DNA of 64,000 bases from Ananas comosus (lineage: Eukaryota; Streptophyta; Magnoliopsida; Poales; Bromeliaceae): the NCBI RefSeq assembly GCF_001540865.1, contig NC_033635.1:5882678-5946677 (forward strand). The letters are read 5' to 3'. Positions 1 through 10,800 of this stretch are shown here, piece by piece. Every line of letters starts with the position of its first letter. The stretch's first letter is position 1. Under the pieces are notes generated by a model that did no database searches, had not been told where the DNA came from, and worked only from the letters and a program-made list of their open reading frames with translations. The position numbers and the translations under genes are program-made.

Positions 1-758
1 NNNNNNNNNNNNNNNNNNNNNNNNNNNNNNNNNNNNNNNNNNNNNNNNNNNNNNNNNNNNNNNNNNNNNNNNNNNNNNNNNNNNNNNNNNNNNNNNNNNN
101 NNNNNNNNNNNNNNNNNNNNNNNNNNNNNNNNNNNNNNNNNNNNNNNNNNNNNNNNNNNNNNNNNNNNNNNNNNNNNNNNNNNNNNNNNNNNNNNNNNNN
201 NNNNNNNNNNNNNNNNNNNNNNNNNNNNNNNNNNNNNNNNNNNNNNNNNNNNNNNNNNNNNNNNNNNNNNNNNNNNNNNNNNNNNNNNNNNNNNNNNNNN
301 NNNNNNNNNNNNNNNNNNNNNNNNNNNNNNNNNNNNNNNNNNNNNNNNNNNNNNNNNNNNNNNNNNNNNNNNNNNNNNNNNNNNNNNNNNNNNNNNNNNN
401 NNNNNNNNNNNNNNNNNNNNNNNNNNNNNNNNNNNNNNNNNNNNNNNNNNNNNNNNNNNNNNNNNNNNNNNNNNNNNNNNNNNNNNNNNNNNNNNNNNNN
501 NNNNNNNNNNNNNNNNNNNNNNNNNNNNNNNNNNNNNNNNNNNNNNNNNNNNNNNNNNNNNNNNNNNNNNNNNNNNNNNNNNNNNNNNNNNNNNNNNNNN
601 NNNNNNNNNNNNNNNNNNNNNNNNNNNNNNNNNNNNNNNNNNNNNNNNNNNNNNNNNNNNNNNNNNNNNNNNNNNNNNNNNNNNNNNNNNNNNNNNNNNN
701 NNNNNNNNNNNNNNNNNNNNNNNNNNNNNNNNNNNNNNNNNNNNNNNNNNNNNNNNNN
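1..758. other. Assembly gap (N run)
   Basis: Unbroken run of N. Nothing can be said about its content. The sequence to its right is a GT-rich minisatellite, so the gap probably reflects an unresolved tandem array. Confidence 0.99.
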
Positions 759-1345
759 GGATTTGGTCCATAAACTTGGTTTTGGCTCATGGGATTTGGT
801 CCATGAGGTTTGGTTTTGGTTCATGGGATTTGGTCCATGAACTTGGTTTTGTATGTGGACTTAGTTTGGTTTGGGTTTGGATTTGATTCTGGAATGGGTT
901 TGGGGTTCTTTATGTGGACTTGGTTTGGTTTCGGTTTATTTTGGTTTTGGGTTGGATGTTTATTTGGACTTGGTTTGGTTAGGTTTGGGCTGTTTGGCTT
1001 TGTATGTGGACTTGGTTTGGTTTCGGTTTACTTGACTTGATTTAGGTTTGGGTTTATTTGGATTCCAGTTTAGGTTTATTTGTGGGTTTATTTGTGGACT
1101 AGGTTTGCTTTGGGTTTGGATTTATTTGGGTTCGAGTTTGGGTTTATTTGTGGGTTTATTTGTGGACTTGGTTTAGTTTGGTTTGGGTTTGGGTTTATTT
1201 GGGTTCGTGTTTGGGTTCTGGTTTGGATGCTTATTTGGACTTGGTTTGGTTAGGTTTGGCTTTGTATGTGGACTTGGTTTGGTTTGGGTTTATTTGGGTT
1301 TTGGGTTTGGTTTGGGTTTGGACTCGACTTGATTTAGGTTTGTAG
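759..1345. repeat. GT-rich minisatellite
   Basis: Degenerate tandem repeat made of short modules such as TTTGGTTTGGGTTT, ATGTGGACTTGGTTTGG and TTTATTTGGACTTGG. The purine/pyrimidine skew (T and G on the plus strand) continues for almost 600 bp, so the open frames here, which read as Trp/Phe/Gly/Leu-rich peptides, are compositional artefacts and not genes. Confidence 0.85.
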
Positions 1346-1900
1346 GTGAACTTGATTTGCAATTTGGGTTCGCATATGAACTTAATTTACAATTTGGGTT
1401 CGCATATGAACTTAATTTGCAGTTTAAGTTCGTGCATAAACTTGATTTGCAATTTGATTTGGGGTCCGAAGAAATCCCCTTTTGATTTTGCCATTAGATT
1501 TGGGGTCCGAAGAAATCCTCTATTGATTTTGCAATTGAATTTGGGGTCCGAAGAAATCCCCTTTTGATTTTGCAATTGAATTTGGGGTCCGAAGAAATCC
1601 CCGTTTGATTTGAATTTGAATTTGGGGTCCGAAGAAATCCCTGTTTTGATTTTCCAATTCGATTTGGATTCGAGGTTCGAAGAAATTCCCGTTTGATTTG
1701 CAATTAGATTTGGGGTCCGAAGAAGTCCCCGTTTGATTTGAATTTGAATTTGATTTTCAAATTTGATTTGATTTGGGGTCCGAAGAAATCCCCGTTTGGT
1801 TTTGATTTGGGGTCCAAAGAAATCCCTGTTTTGATTCCAATTCGGGGTCCGAAGAAATCCCCATTTTAATTTTGATTTGGGGTTCGAAGAAACGGGGAAT
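1346..1900. repeat. Tandem repeat with GGGGTCCGAAGAAATCCCC core
   Basis: At least ten imperfect units of about 40-50 bp. Each carries the core GGGGTCCGAAGAAATCCCC (ends GGGG/CCCC complementary) and a spacer of TTTGATTTTGCAATTxGATTT type. The first units (1346-1450) are a related variant with TTTGGGTTCGCATATGAAC. Peptides read from either strand repeat a short GFLRTPN-like motif and are translations of the repeat. Confidence 0.85.
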
Positions 1901-2087
1901 CAAAGATTCCCCTTCCCTCTTCTTGCGATAATTCCCCAGCGATGTTATAGATGTCGTCGGCGAAGTTGTTGACGGTGGCACGGATCTGTTCGGCCGGCAA
2001 ATTTGATTTGACATATTCGAAGAAATATTGAAGGGTCCGAAGAAACGGGGAATCAAAGATTCCCCTCCACTCTCCCACCGAAGCCAT
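1866..2087 (-). other. Exon-like segment between two hairpin repeats
   Basis: On the minus strand an open frame runs through this block. Its middle (about 1915-2035) has a coding-like choice of C/G at third positions and reads as an ordinary soluble protein stretch with motifs such as LPAEQIRATVNNFADD. It is bounded on each side by a copy of the 30-odd-bp repeat ending GGGGAATCAAAGATTCCCC. I do not recognise the protein. It could be an exon fragment caught inside the repeat array. No splice sites or promoter are evident, so I do not call it a gene. Confidence 0.35.
1889..2068. repeat. Direct pair of GGGGAATC-AAA-GATTCCCC hairpins
   Basis: The sequence GGGGAATCAAAGATTCCCC, an 8-bp perfect stem with a 3-nt loop, occurs near 1895-1913 and again near 2046-2064, each preceded by TCCGAAGAAAC or TTCGAAGAAAC. 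The two copies are direct repeats flanking the exon-like block. Confidence 0.8.
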
Positions 2088-2099
2088 CTAGATGATATG

Positions 2100-2480
2100 G
2101 ATGGCTACGATCGCAGGACAAAAGAAAAAAAGAAAAGGGGGGGAAGAAAAGAGATTTTTTTTTGTTTTATTATTATTTTTACTTTCTTTCTTTTTTCTTT
2201 CTTTTTTACTACCTGTTGATGGATTCGATGAAGCGGCTCAACGATCTCTCTTTCTTTCCGCGGCTCGGCGATTTCTCCTTCTTTCCGCGGCTCGAGTGAT
2301 CTCTCCTCTTTTCCGCGGCTCGACGATGTCTCCTCCTTTCAGCAGCTCGGCAATATCTCCTCTTTTGAATATTTTGAACTTGGAAGTGTGTAGCAATCTA
2401 TCTATTGTATCGTCTCTGTTCAAAAAAAAAAATTTCTCTCCGAATTTGATTTCGGTTCCCGTATTTATAATGGGAGGGGA
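2100..2480. repeat. Polypurine/polypyrimidine tract and CGGCTCG repeats
   Basis: 2115-2210 is a long A/G then T/C low-complexity tract. 2230-2360 holds four imperfect ~28-bp units built on TTTCCGCGGCTCGxCGATxTCTCCTC. 2361-2480 is unique AT-rich sequence with nothing recognisable. Confidence 0.75.
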
Positions 2481-2485
2481 AGAGT

Positions 2486-2860
2486 TAGTTAGGAATTCAA
2501 AATTCGAAATTCGAATTTTGAATTATTTGCTGGATGGTTGGAGGATGTTTGGGGAGTGGTTGGGAATTCAAAATTCGAATTCGAAATCGAATGAGTTGTT
2601 GGATAGTTGGAAGATATTTTGGTTGGGGATTCGAAATTCAAAATTGAATTTTGAATGGGTTGTGGGATGGATAGGTATTCAAAATTCGAATGAATGTTGG
2701 TTGAGAGATATTTTGGGAGTTGGTTCGAAGTTCGAAATCGAATTTCGAATAGGGTTATTAGGATAACAGATATTTTTTGGGAGTTTAAAAATTTAAAATC
2801 GAATTTGAATATGATATTCGAAATTGAATTTTCAAACGTGGGTGAAAATGTGGGCCGTGA
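2486..2860. repeat. AATTCAAAATTCGAA repeat cluster
   Basis: About six degenerate ~60-bp units, each with a self-complementary AATTCRAAATTCGAAT core followed by TTGGGAGTTGG or GGATGxTTGGGGAG spacers. The core is nearly palindromic, so both strands look alike and give spurious open frames. Confidence 0.75.
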
Positions 2861-3050
2861 TCCCATGAATTGGGCTGAAATTAGGCCCACTTTGATGAAA
2901 CTTATTGGGCGCAATTATTCATTGGGCTGAGATGAGGCCCGAATTATTGTATAGGCCTAAAATTTTAAAGGGCTTTCATGAGGCCTATTAATTCACATTT
3001 ATGAATGGGCCTATTGTGGATTTTAAATTGTAATTATTGGCCCCAAAATT
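2851..3050. repeat. GGGCTGAxATxAGGCC repeats
   Basis: Four or five spaced copies of a GGGCC/GGCCC motif (TGGGCTGAAATTAGGCCCA, TGGGCTGAGATGAGGCCCG, then AGGGCTTTCATGAGGCC and GGGCCTATTG) at intervals of 50-70 bp. Such TGGGCY/RGCCCA words are common in plant promoters, but no gene start follows. Confidence 0.6.
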
Positions 3051-4902
3051 TTCTGGTCAACATAAGACCTATCAAAATTGTTTGAGTCTGAATCTAATCG
3101 GTTTCGATTATGATTAGGATTTTTTTTTTTCTTTTTTCACTTCAAACATCTTCACAATCACTATTTAATTCCTGGTATACTTATATCAATTTGACTCCTT
3201 TAGAAGCTTCTCTTAGGCAGTTACACTAAGCCTAGCTGAGAGCAAGTTACTTACCCCAATTTCCAAGTTTCCTTAGCTGAAACTCCCACTTTGGCAGCTC
3301 CAATCAACCCAAAATCCAGGTCTGCCAGCTCTAACAGCCAAAATTTCCACTCTAAGTTACCTCTAAGGCACTTAGCTCAATTATGTGCAACTACTAAACT
3401 AAACTTGCCTTACTTTGATGTTCCCTCTGGTTATTCTCAACTTCAAAGACCTTCCTTGCAGCTCCAACAGATTATTCTCAACTCAAAAACTCCTCTCTTC
3501 AGCTCAAAATCAGCAATAATGCCTATTCCTCCAACCTCTCCTTCACCTACCAACTTCTAGGGTTTAGAGAGAGAAAGAGGGAAAAAGAAATGAAGAGAAG
3601 TAATGAAGAGGGGTGCTGGATACGTGGACACATGCAGGGAACCAGGGTTAAAGTTATAAGGCTGGAATTTTGCACATTAACCCACCAAACACCCAAAAGT
3701 GCATTGCAATCCCTGCAATTTCGCAGGCTGGTACCTCACTGAGGTACCCGAGATACCTAACTGAGGTACTCAATACAATTTCTGCACTTGCAGATTTCTG
3801 GCAGCAGCAGCAATAGCAGCCCACTTCGCACTTCAACTTCGTTTCAAATACTTCTAATCACTTCCAAAACATACTAATACACCTCCACAAGCTACCAATT
3901 TAATTTGGAAGCATTTAATTTCTATTTTAGCATTTATCTTGATCATTTTGATCAAGATTAGCAACATAATCAACTCCAACACACTACATGGCAGCAGCAG
4001 CGATTGGAGGCCTTTTTGCTCATCTAGTTCACTCCGAATCTATGTAATTACCTCCAAAGCATGCTAAACACTATCCCCAAGCTATTAATTTAGTTCGGGA
4101 ATACCACATTTACATTATTGCTTCTCTTTGAACAATAAAATTCTGAGTTAACCTTGTAATCCAAAACTCTCTTTCATTTCACGCCCGGTTTGCATCAAAC
4201 ACTCAATTGTTCTCAGAAGTCACTCCCACGCATCCAAATTGATTCGAGAATACTACAAATCATTCTCTTGCCTCACTTTGACTTATTTATTCAAAGTTAG
4301 CGTCACAATCCAAAATTCTAAAACGAGTTCGTTTCGCGTCCAATTTGCGTCGAAATACATAATTACCTCCAGAACTCCTTCCCACACCTCCAAAATCACT
4401 CGGAAATGATATATATCCAATTCAAACTTCACTTTGATCTTCCAGAGCAAAGTTAGCATTGAAACCCCAAAATTTTAGTATATTACAGGGTCGGCCCAGC
4501 CAGCTTACATCGGGCGAGCGGGCCTGAACTAACCCACTACGAGGGTGCATACCCGGCCCGCCATGTTGCAGAAGTGCGGGCACGTTCCCGCTGCGCTGCA
4601 GGAGTGCGAGCCGGCCGGGCTAGCGTGGCTATGGGCTAGCAGACCTTCTTTCTTTTTTCTTGTTTGTTTATTTATTTTTTATTTATAAAAAATAATAAAT
4701 AAAAATTTGAAAATATTTTATTCCTGTGTGGTAATTTTTTTGTAGGGTACAAAAAAAGAACTGATTTTTTTGTTCATGTGTGGTACATATTTTTTAGGCC
4801 AATTTGCATAAAAAATCAACTAATTTTGAGATTTTGCAAATGTGGACCACCTTTTTCTATTTTGCAGATTCGGACCAGATTTTTCCTCGTCTGACCAAAA
4901 TA
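3051..4902. other. Unclassified DNA with degenerate repeats
   Basis: No gene recognised. 3840-4487 contains about three diverged ~200-bp units sharing ACCTCCA(A/G)AxC...CACCTCCAAxxT...GGAATA, ending in GTATATTACA, which resembles the 3' end of the E-type LTRs further right, so this could be a decayed LTR. 4488-4660 is GC-rich with a GCAGRAGTGCGRGC direct repeat. 4661-4902 is AT-rich with repeated TGTGTGGTA words. Confidence 0.5.
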
Positions 4903-5055
4903 TGTGACACCCCAATAATCCCACATCGGATGGGAATGGGGTTGTCATTGGGTTTATAAGAGACTTAGACACTAGTAATAATAACTGGGTTTAAGAATTT
5001 TGGGCCGGTTGTTGGGCCCAACGAGTTATTGTTGCTAGTGGGCTGGGTCGTTACA
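4903..5055 (+). repeat. TRIM 5' LTR
   Basis: 153 bp, TG...CA ends, contains CCCACATCGG, a word widespread in plant TRIM LTRs. It differs from the 3' copy at about eight positions. Confidence 0.93.
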
Positions 5056-5057
5056 TT

Positions 5058-5069
5058 TGGTATCAGAGC
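5058..5069 (+). promoter_or_regulatory. TRIM primer binding site
   Basis: TGGTATCAGAGC, the complement of the 3' end of plant initiator methionine tRNA, two bases after the 5' LTR. Confidence 0.93.
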
Positions 5070-5207
5070 CGGTTCACCAGCTGGACATGTGTGGCGAGTC
5101 TCGGCTGAGCCAGGGTCTGGATAACGGGCTAGCGAGACGAGTCTCACATCGCCTGGTGATCTTGGGTTGTGTGTGTGATTGAACTGACGAGGACGTCAGG
5201 GCCTGAA

Positions 5208-5218
5208 CGGGGGGAGTC
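5208..5218 (+). promoter_or_regulatory. TRIM polypurine tract
   Basis: CGGGGGGAGTC lies directly before the 3' LTR, the expected priming site for plus-strand DNA synthesis. Confidence 0.8.
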
Positions 5219-5371
5219 TGTGACACCCCAATAATCCCACATCGGATGGAAATGGGGCTGTCATTGGGTTTATAATAGAGTTAGACACTAGTAATAATAA
5301 CTGGGCTTAAGCATTTTGGGCCGGTTGTTGGGCCCAACGAGTTATTGTTGCTAGTGGGCTGGGTCGTTACA
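5219..5371 (+). repeat. TRIM 3' LTR
   Basis: 153 bp, starting TGTGACACCCC and ending GTCGTTACA, followed at once by the AAATA target duplication. Confidence 0.93.
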
Positions 5372-5376
5372 AAATA

Positions 5377-5456
5377 CCTCTCATCTCCATCAGCCTCACT
5401 CATATTCGTTCAGATACGTATATCACAATATACGGCCAATGGGCGAGCATTAAATG
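5377..5456. other. Short flanking DNA
   Basis: 80 bp between the TRIM duplication and the E1 LTR. No feature recognised. Confidence 0.4.
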
Positions 5457-6885
5457 TGTCACGCCCCGAGACCCGCCTATTTGATCGGATTTGGGCACGC
5501 CGACAGACCGCCGAACAGACAGAGTTTTTCCTGTACATCCTAGGCGTCACAATCCATATAATGCACGAGGTTCCAACCAGGAACAACATTTATACAAAGA
5601 TTGTATACGAAAGTATCAAAAACATAAATACAACTATACTATTACAAGCATTCATCCCAGGTTTTACATATTATAATTTTTACATTTTCTTCCAAATACA
5701 ATCATCATTATTACAATATTGTTTTTTCTTTTCTACACCCCTAGCTAGGCCGACTTGGGGTACTGCTATCTTTGGTTTCAATTGTAGGGCGATATCTACA
5801 AGCTATGCCCTTTTCTCGCGCCGCCGCGCCTCTCCAGTGTGAACCTGTAATCCCAAAAACCACGCGGGGTGAGAACTATATAAATATAGTTTTCAGTGGG
5901 TACGGCCACCCAAGGGAAGAAGGAGGCACTGCAAACATGTTAGTCCAACAGATATCCACATATATATCAATATATATTTTATGCAACTAATAGTGATCCG
6001 CAACCTAGAGTTGTTTGGGACCCTTCTCCAACATTCAAATAGAGAACCGAGAGGTTAATTTAGATCAAAACCCCATAAATCCCAAAAACCCCATTCTAAC
6101 CTCAGCATATGCATAGTCCCCAAATAACCGAAATTAAATAGAGAACACATGCTAGAGACACTCTAGAGACTATTAGAACACTGAGCATTAAGGATTAAAC
6201 CAAATCCCAAACACTTACCGAAATGCGAACGTCGAGTTGGAAGCACGCCGCTCTACCGAGCGCATGAAGACTCGAATCGTCGCCTCCTACGCGTACCCAA
6301 GGTCTTTCTCCTCCAAAACCCAAAGTTTGGGAAAGAGATCTAAAGAGATAAGGGAGAGATCTAGAGAGAGGAGAGCTTCTCTCTCTAGCCAAATGTGTGT
6401 GTGGTGGTGCTTTTTGGTTGAGGAAGAAAAAGAAGGGGTTAGGGCCCCTTTATAAGTCAACCCCCCAAAATTACCAATCAGCTCCTGCTATTTCTGGGCA
6501 ATTTCGGGCTTCGGGGTTCGGACCTTGCACTCAGGGTCCGGACCCTGTAGGTCCAGAAAATCAGCAATTTTTGGTACTTAGCCAAATTTTCAGCAATTTC
6601 AGCCTATGGTCCGTTTTCGCTCGTTTTTCCTCGTAGGGCTTCCGATTCATCTCTAATCGTACCGAGACCCCCAAAATATGTTTTCGAGCGCGTTTAAACC
6701 ATCCTTTCATCCACGCATTGCCGAATTTCGGTCAAGGTCCAATCATAGCTTTTCGAGTTCCGTTTTTGCGTCCGACGCGCACCGAAAACACCCGAAAGCT
6801 CCCGAACTTTACCGGAACCATTCTAATAGCTTTCCAAACCAACATGCATTGTAACTTCATAATTATAAAAGTTCGGTATGCTACA
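5457..6885 (-). repeat. E-family LTR (E1), internally deleted
   Basis: Begins TGTCACGCCCCGAGACC and ends GTTCGGTATGCTACA, followed by a reverse polypurine tract, so it is the 3' LTR of a minus-strand gypsy-like element. At 1429 bp it is about half the length of its relatives at 53244 and 54581 (about 2.75 kb): the middle with the CTAGGTT and GCGGCGAA-type arrays is missing. It keeps the TATA-like box (CTTATAAAGG, minus strand, about 6448-6457) and the TCCGGA palindromes near 6515-6560. Confidence 0.85.
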
Positions 6886-7768
6886 CCCTCCCCTCCTTAA
6901 AAGAAGCTTCGTCATCGAAATTCAAATCACTCCTTAATTGTAGTTATCGAGTAACAGAGGGTATCAATGCACTCTCCCCCTCTGGAGTGGCCTTACACTT
7001 ATTGGAACTGTCCAAAGGCCCACTACGGAGGATGTGAGACCAAACTCATACACATCTGTCATGTGTAACATTGAAAGTGCATTACGGTGTCTGCAAGTCT
7101 CGGTGGTAGCGTAAGTCGATATTCACGACTCCACATGCTCCAACACCACTCGCAACCCGACACACCAATGCCATGCCACTTCCTTCAAGATCAGGACTAC
7201 CTGCCATCCTCGTGGTATGGATCCAACAAGAATGCACCAACTGGTCGAATGGTCGACCACCACGACGCAATGCACACGGGTAGACCTTCTCGAATCACTC
7301 AAGTGCTCACATCACCCTATACGCCTCTTCGTTGCATTCATCCTCTCAGGGAACACACTCCGATTCGATCACCGGCTTTGCATAGAGGCAATATCAGGGG
7401 TGCATCGATCCATCGCGAGTGCTTCAACCACATCCGGATCTTTGCTCTACTACGAGATGGCACACTTCGGCACATCTCCAATTTCAATCCTCAAGAGAGC
7501 ATTATCCTCAAACTCCGCGTGGCTATCTATTATCCAAGTGTCTCCTAGAGACCACTTTATTCTCTCTTTCGATACCATATGCCACGACCAACTCGAATCG
7601 TTCCTACCATGAACTCACACGAACACTCCATTCGTGAATCTAAGCCAAACTCCTTGACAAAGTTACTGGCCAAACCACTCATCTCGGTTTCCACAGGTGA
7701 GCCACAGGCTACCATCCTTCGTAGGCCTACCGCCTAAACCTGTCTCAATCACGCGCAGCGTCTGTCGC
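6886..7768 (-). mobile_element. Non-coding 3' internal region of the E1 element
   Basis: Starts with the reverse polypurine tract CCCTCCCCTCCTTAAAAG next to the LTR, then 880 bp with no pol domain on either strand. It aligns by eye with 40615-41499 (element A) and 44624-45480 (element B): shared words include CTCCACATGCTCCAACACCAC and GAGATGGCACACTTCGGCAC. Because three elements conserve it where pol should be, it is the standard 3' internal part of this gag-only family. It is cut at 7768 by the D1 LTR. Confidence 0.75.
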
Positions 7769-9932
7769 TGTAACACACTGGACCTGTGCAAATTGCGAGG
7801 TTCGAGTGTTTGATTTGGGTTCCTAGCTTTCCCACACTTGGTGGAAGGTCGTAGACTGTATTCCGACCTAAAAGTTCGAAATCTGGATTTTGGCTAAGTC
7901 CTGAGAGTTTCACTCTCGGGGACCGGTCCCTGGTGGGGAGAGACCGGTCCCCCGTTGCGTGTGATGCGGCTGAGCCCGAGGCAACCGGTCCCGTGGGGGG
8001 GAGAGACCGGTTCCCGAGAGCATGGTTTCGGGAAGGTCCTGAGGGACCGGTCCTAGGCAGGAAGAGACCGGTCCCTCTGCCCGAAATTTGCCCAGGCAAG
8101 GCTGTGCACATGATGGAAAGTTGAGGGGGCTAGCTGGATTTTGTTGCTTGAGAGGGTGTTATATGGCTTCTCCTCTCCCTCTCACCCTCATTTCTCGCCC
8201 CCACACTCTCCCCTACACTCTAGAGAGAGAAGAAGAAGGAGAAGGAGAAGAAAGAGAGCATCTTAGTGACCTTGAGCATCTTTCTCTTCCCTTTTGCTCA
8301 CCATTGGAGGCTTGGAGCTTGTGGTTGGAGCTTTGTGGAGGATCAACCTCCACCCTTCGAGCATTTTGAGCTTGGTTTGGTGCATCCTAAAGGTTAGTAG
8401 ATGGTTTCCTCCCTCTAGATCCTAATTTTGGAGCTTTCGTTGGTTGAAACCCTAGATTTGGATTTTAGGGTTTATTTTGGGGATTTTTGATTTGGAGGCT
8501 TTGGGACCCAATTGATTGGTTTAGAACCCTTGTTTAGGTGGGATTGGAAGGACTCTAACTCCTATTTGGAGATCGAGAGAGCTTTCTTCGCATTCGGTGA
8601 GTTTTTCTCCACCTTAGCTTGAGATGGTTAATGATCAACCTTATGGTTGTTCGTAAGGTTCGTTTAACTTTTGTTCCTACATCTTTAGGGTGTTAGGAGA
8701 CTAGTGGACACCTTCGTCGGAGCAAACGAAGGAGCACAAGAGTTGTGGTGGGTTTGGCTTCATGAGAACGGGGCAAAATGGCCCCTACGCTTGTTATGCT
8801 TGTCGTAACGTCTTTTTGAATGCAAATCCATGCTAGATAGGATTTATGTGAATTTTGGAACACTTAAAATACATGCCTTATGTATCATGAAAATTTCACT
8901 CTATATAGTAGAGCATTATGGGTAAACTTCATGCATGCGAGAAGTGTTCGTATTAGTGACTTGGAAACATGTCTCTTATGTTAGAAATCGCTCAAATTAT
9001 GCATTTGCAAATAATAAACTCATGTTTGGACTTAGTAGACAAAATGCCATAAAGGGGCACTTGACATAGTAAATGGTGAACTACAACGTAGAGATATAGT
9101 GATAGGCCATTGAACATCTGCTATATTCCATGTTAGAGACATGATGGCATAGAGATAGGCCATTGAGACATTTGATACACATTCCATATTGGTAGACATG
9201 AGGACTTGGTATTTGAGACGGATCTTATGCTATTTGCCATTGTGCTCATTCGCACATGCTTGTGAGGGTCGCTCCCAACAAGCCGGCACTCCGGAGATGG
9301 CCATCGCGATACATATTGGCTGTGCGGGATTGGGCACCGAAGTGCATTGCCGTGGGCTAGGCTCATTCCTAGAGTGGGGATGTTGACTACCACGGGGCCA
9401 TTAGGCTCGGCACCGGTCAAACAGCCTACGGGTGGATCTCAGGGCTAGACAGCCTTCGGGCGGGTCTCTTCAGATTTGACTTGGAGCATTTATCATGCCA
9501 GGTGGGCATTGATTATAGTAAACAATGACATCTTTACTATTTGACTTATGGATATCATACTAGCGATGTTTGGGTACATTCATACGAGAATAGCTTTTCT
9601 TACTCATGCTAAATCATGCTAAGTAGAGATATCATGTGGTAATAAATATTCATGCTTATTTACTTATCGTACTTATCACTCTTGTTTATATCCGTTTACT
9701 GACCCCTTTTTAGTTTGGGCCTAGTGGTGCATATCACTGAAGCCAGTAATTGCCCACTGGGAGTTATTATTCAATAATTCTCACGCCAACTGTTTTATGA
9801 TTTTATTTCAGAGCCTTCGGCACTGGCGGAGGCACGGGATCGCGGCAAGGGAGTCGCATAGCTAGATAGCGGAGCTTGCTGTTGCTCCTAGGTGGTCGCT
9901 CTCTTCTTTTGGTTTTTGTGTGAGAGAGAGAG
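7769..9932 (+). repeat. D-family LTR (D1), plus orientation
   Basis: Starts TGTAACACACTGG. U3 carries the ACCGGTC palindrome cluster (7916-8075), then a TATA-like TTATATGG at 8159-8166 and a CT-rich leader. The 3' half matches 36208-37491 and the reverse of 19739-21171. It stops at 9932 in a GA repeat, about 280 bp short of the expected GGGGCGTGACA end, where another LTR start abuts. Confidence 0.8.
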
Positions 9933-9951
9933 TGTCACGCCCCGGGACCCA
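9933..9951 (-). repeat. 19-bp D-type LTR terminus cut by CACTA
   Basis: TGTCACGCCCCGGGACCCA equals the terminus of the D LTR at 19739. It reads opposite to D1, so a second D LTR apparently inserted head-on here and was then truncated by the CACTA element. Confidence 0.6.
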
Positions 9952-10215
9952 CACTACAACAAAAAAGGGATATAGCGACACTTTTAAATGTCGGTATAAA
10001 TCAATAAAAGTGCTGCTGGCTAAATTACCGACACTTTTAAAAAGTGTTGCTATATGTGGCGTCGCTAGGTATATAGTGACACTTTTTAAGAGTGTCGGTA
10101 TAACTTAAAAAGAGTGCTACTAATATACCGACACTTATTTAAGCTTTTAGCAGCACATAAAAGTGATACAAAATAATATTCTAGCAACACTTTTTTTAAT
10201 TTCAGCGACACTTTA
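9952..10215 (+). repeat. CACTA left TIR and subterminal repeats
   Basis: CACTACAACAAAAAAGG terminus plus about ten copies of GACACTTTT / AAAAGTGT(C/T) in both orientations, the transposase-binding type of array expected in CACTA subterminal regions. Confidence 0.85.
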
Positions 10216-10499
10216 CAACTGTTCCATTTCTTTAAATATCCAAATTTTTCTTGATGCATCACACTTTTTAAAATATAATACCACTCTACGATGATTATCA
10301 TTAAGCATACCTTTAATTTTATTCGCCTTGATTTGCATTAACAAAGAAAGCATATAAAAGAAGTTTTGTAGTTACACTAATTAATACCAAAATGTCTCAA
10401 GGTATTATCCATATATTTTTAAACGAGTATTTAGTCACTAAATCACAGTACCAATAATTTCTAGCTTTTCAACCCAAGAGAAGGAGAAATGAAAACAAA

Positions 10500-10800
10500 A
10501 TCTAATAATATCATATCAGATCCAGTCGTAGTGAGCTCGGCAATTAAGATGTTGAACCTACAAATTAAATAATACTAAAATTAATAAAAGATTAGTCAAA
10601 TAATCTTTTAATATGAAAACCAATTAATATAAGTTTAATTTTACCTGAAGGGCAATGAGGTTGTGGATGAATATTACNATTAATAAAAGATTAGTCAAAT
10701 AATCTTTTAATATGAAAACCAATTAATATAAGTTTAATTTTACCTGAAGGGCAATGAGGTTGTGGATGAATATTACGAGCGTTAGATGCGTCTGAAACCT
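10500..10800 (-). pseudogene. Two exon-like pieces, one duplicated at an N
   Basis: On the minus strand, TTTGTTTAG precedes and CAG/GTAAAA follows a 55-bp exon-like piece (about 10744-10798), and a second piece begins after AATTTGTAG near 10558. The pieces do not identify a protein. The 55-bp piece occurs twice because roughly 105 bp on each side of the single N at 10678 is duplicated, which is probably an assembly artefact. Lack of a recognisable family keeps confidence low. Confidence 0.3.
10678..10678. other. Single-N joint with duplicated flanks
   Basis: The ~105 bp to the left of the N (from about 10573) recurs immediately to its right (to about 10783) with no visible differences. This is the signature of two overlapping contig ends joined without merging. 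Confidence 0.85.

Larger units (their letters stand above)
4903..5371 (+). mobile_element. Complete TRIM retrotransposon with TSD
   Basis: Two nearly identical 153-bp terminal direct repeats (4903-5055 and 5219-5371) begin TGTGACACCCC and end CGTTACA. The 163-bp internal part starts with a tRNA-iMet primer binding site and ends in a G-rich polypurine tract, with no coding capacity. The element is flanked by the 5-bp target duplication AAATA at 4898-4902 and 5372-5376. All of this matches the terminal-repeat retrotransposon in miniature (TRIM) class, which is mobilised in trans. A handful of differences between the LTRs suggests a fairly young insertion. Confidence 0.95.

Noticed and set aside
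759..1345. Open frames rich in Trp, Phe, Gly and Leu on the plus strand
   Set aside because: They follow from the TTTGGTTTGGG repeat; no start context, domain or codon bias.
2238..2423. Arg/Glu-rich frame on the minus strand
   Set aside because: It is the translation of the CGGCTCGxCGAT tandem repeat.
7916..8124. Pro/Arg/Gly-rich frames (DRSP, TGPV words) here and at every ACCGGTC cluster
   Set aside because: The same peptides appear wherever the palindrome array occurs, on both strands; they are array artefacts, not proteins.
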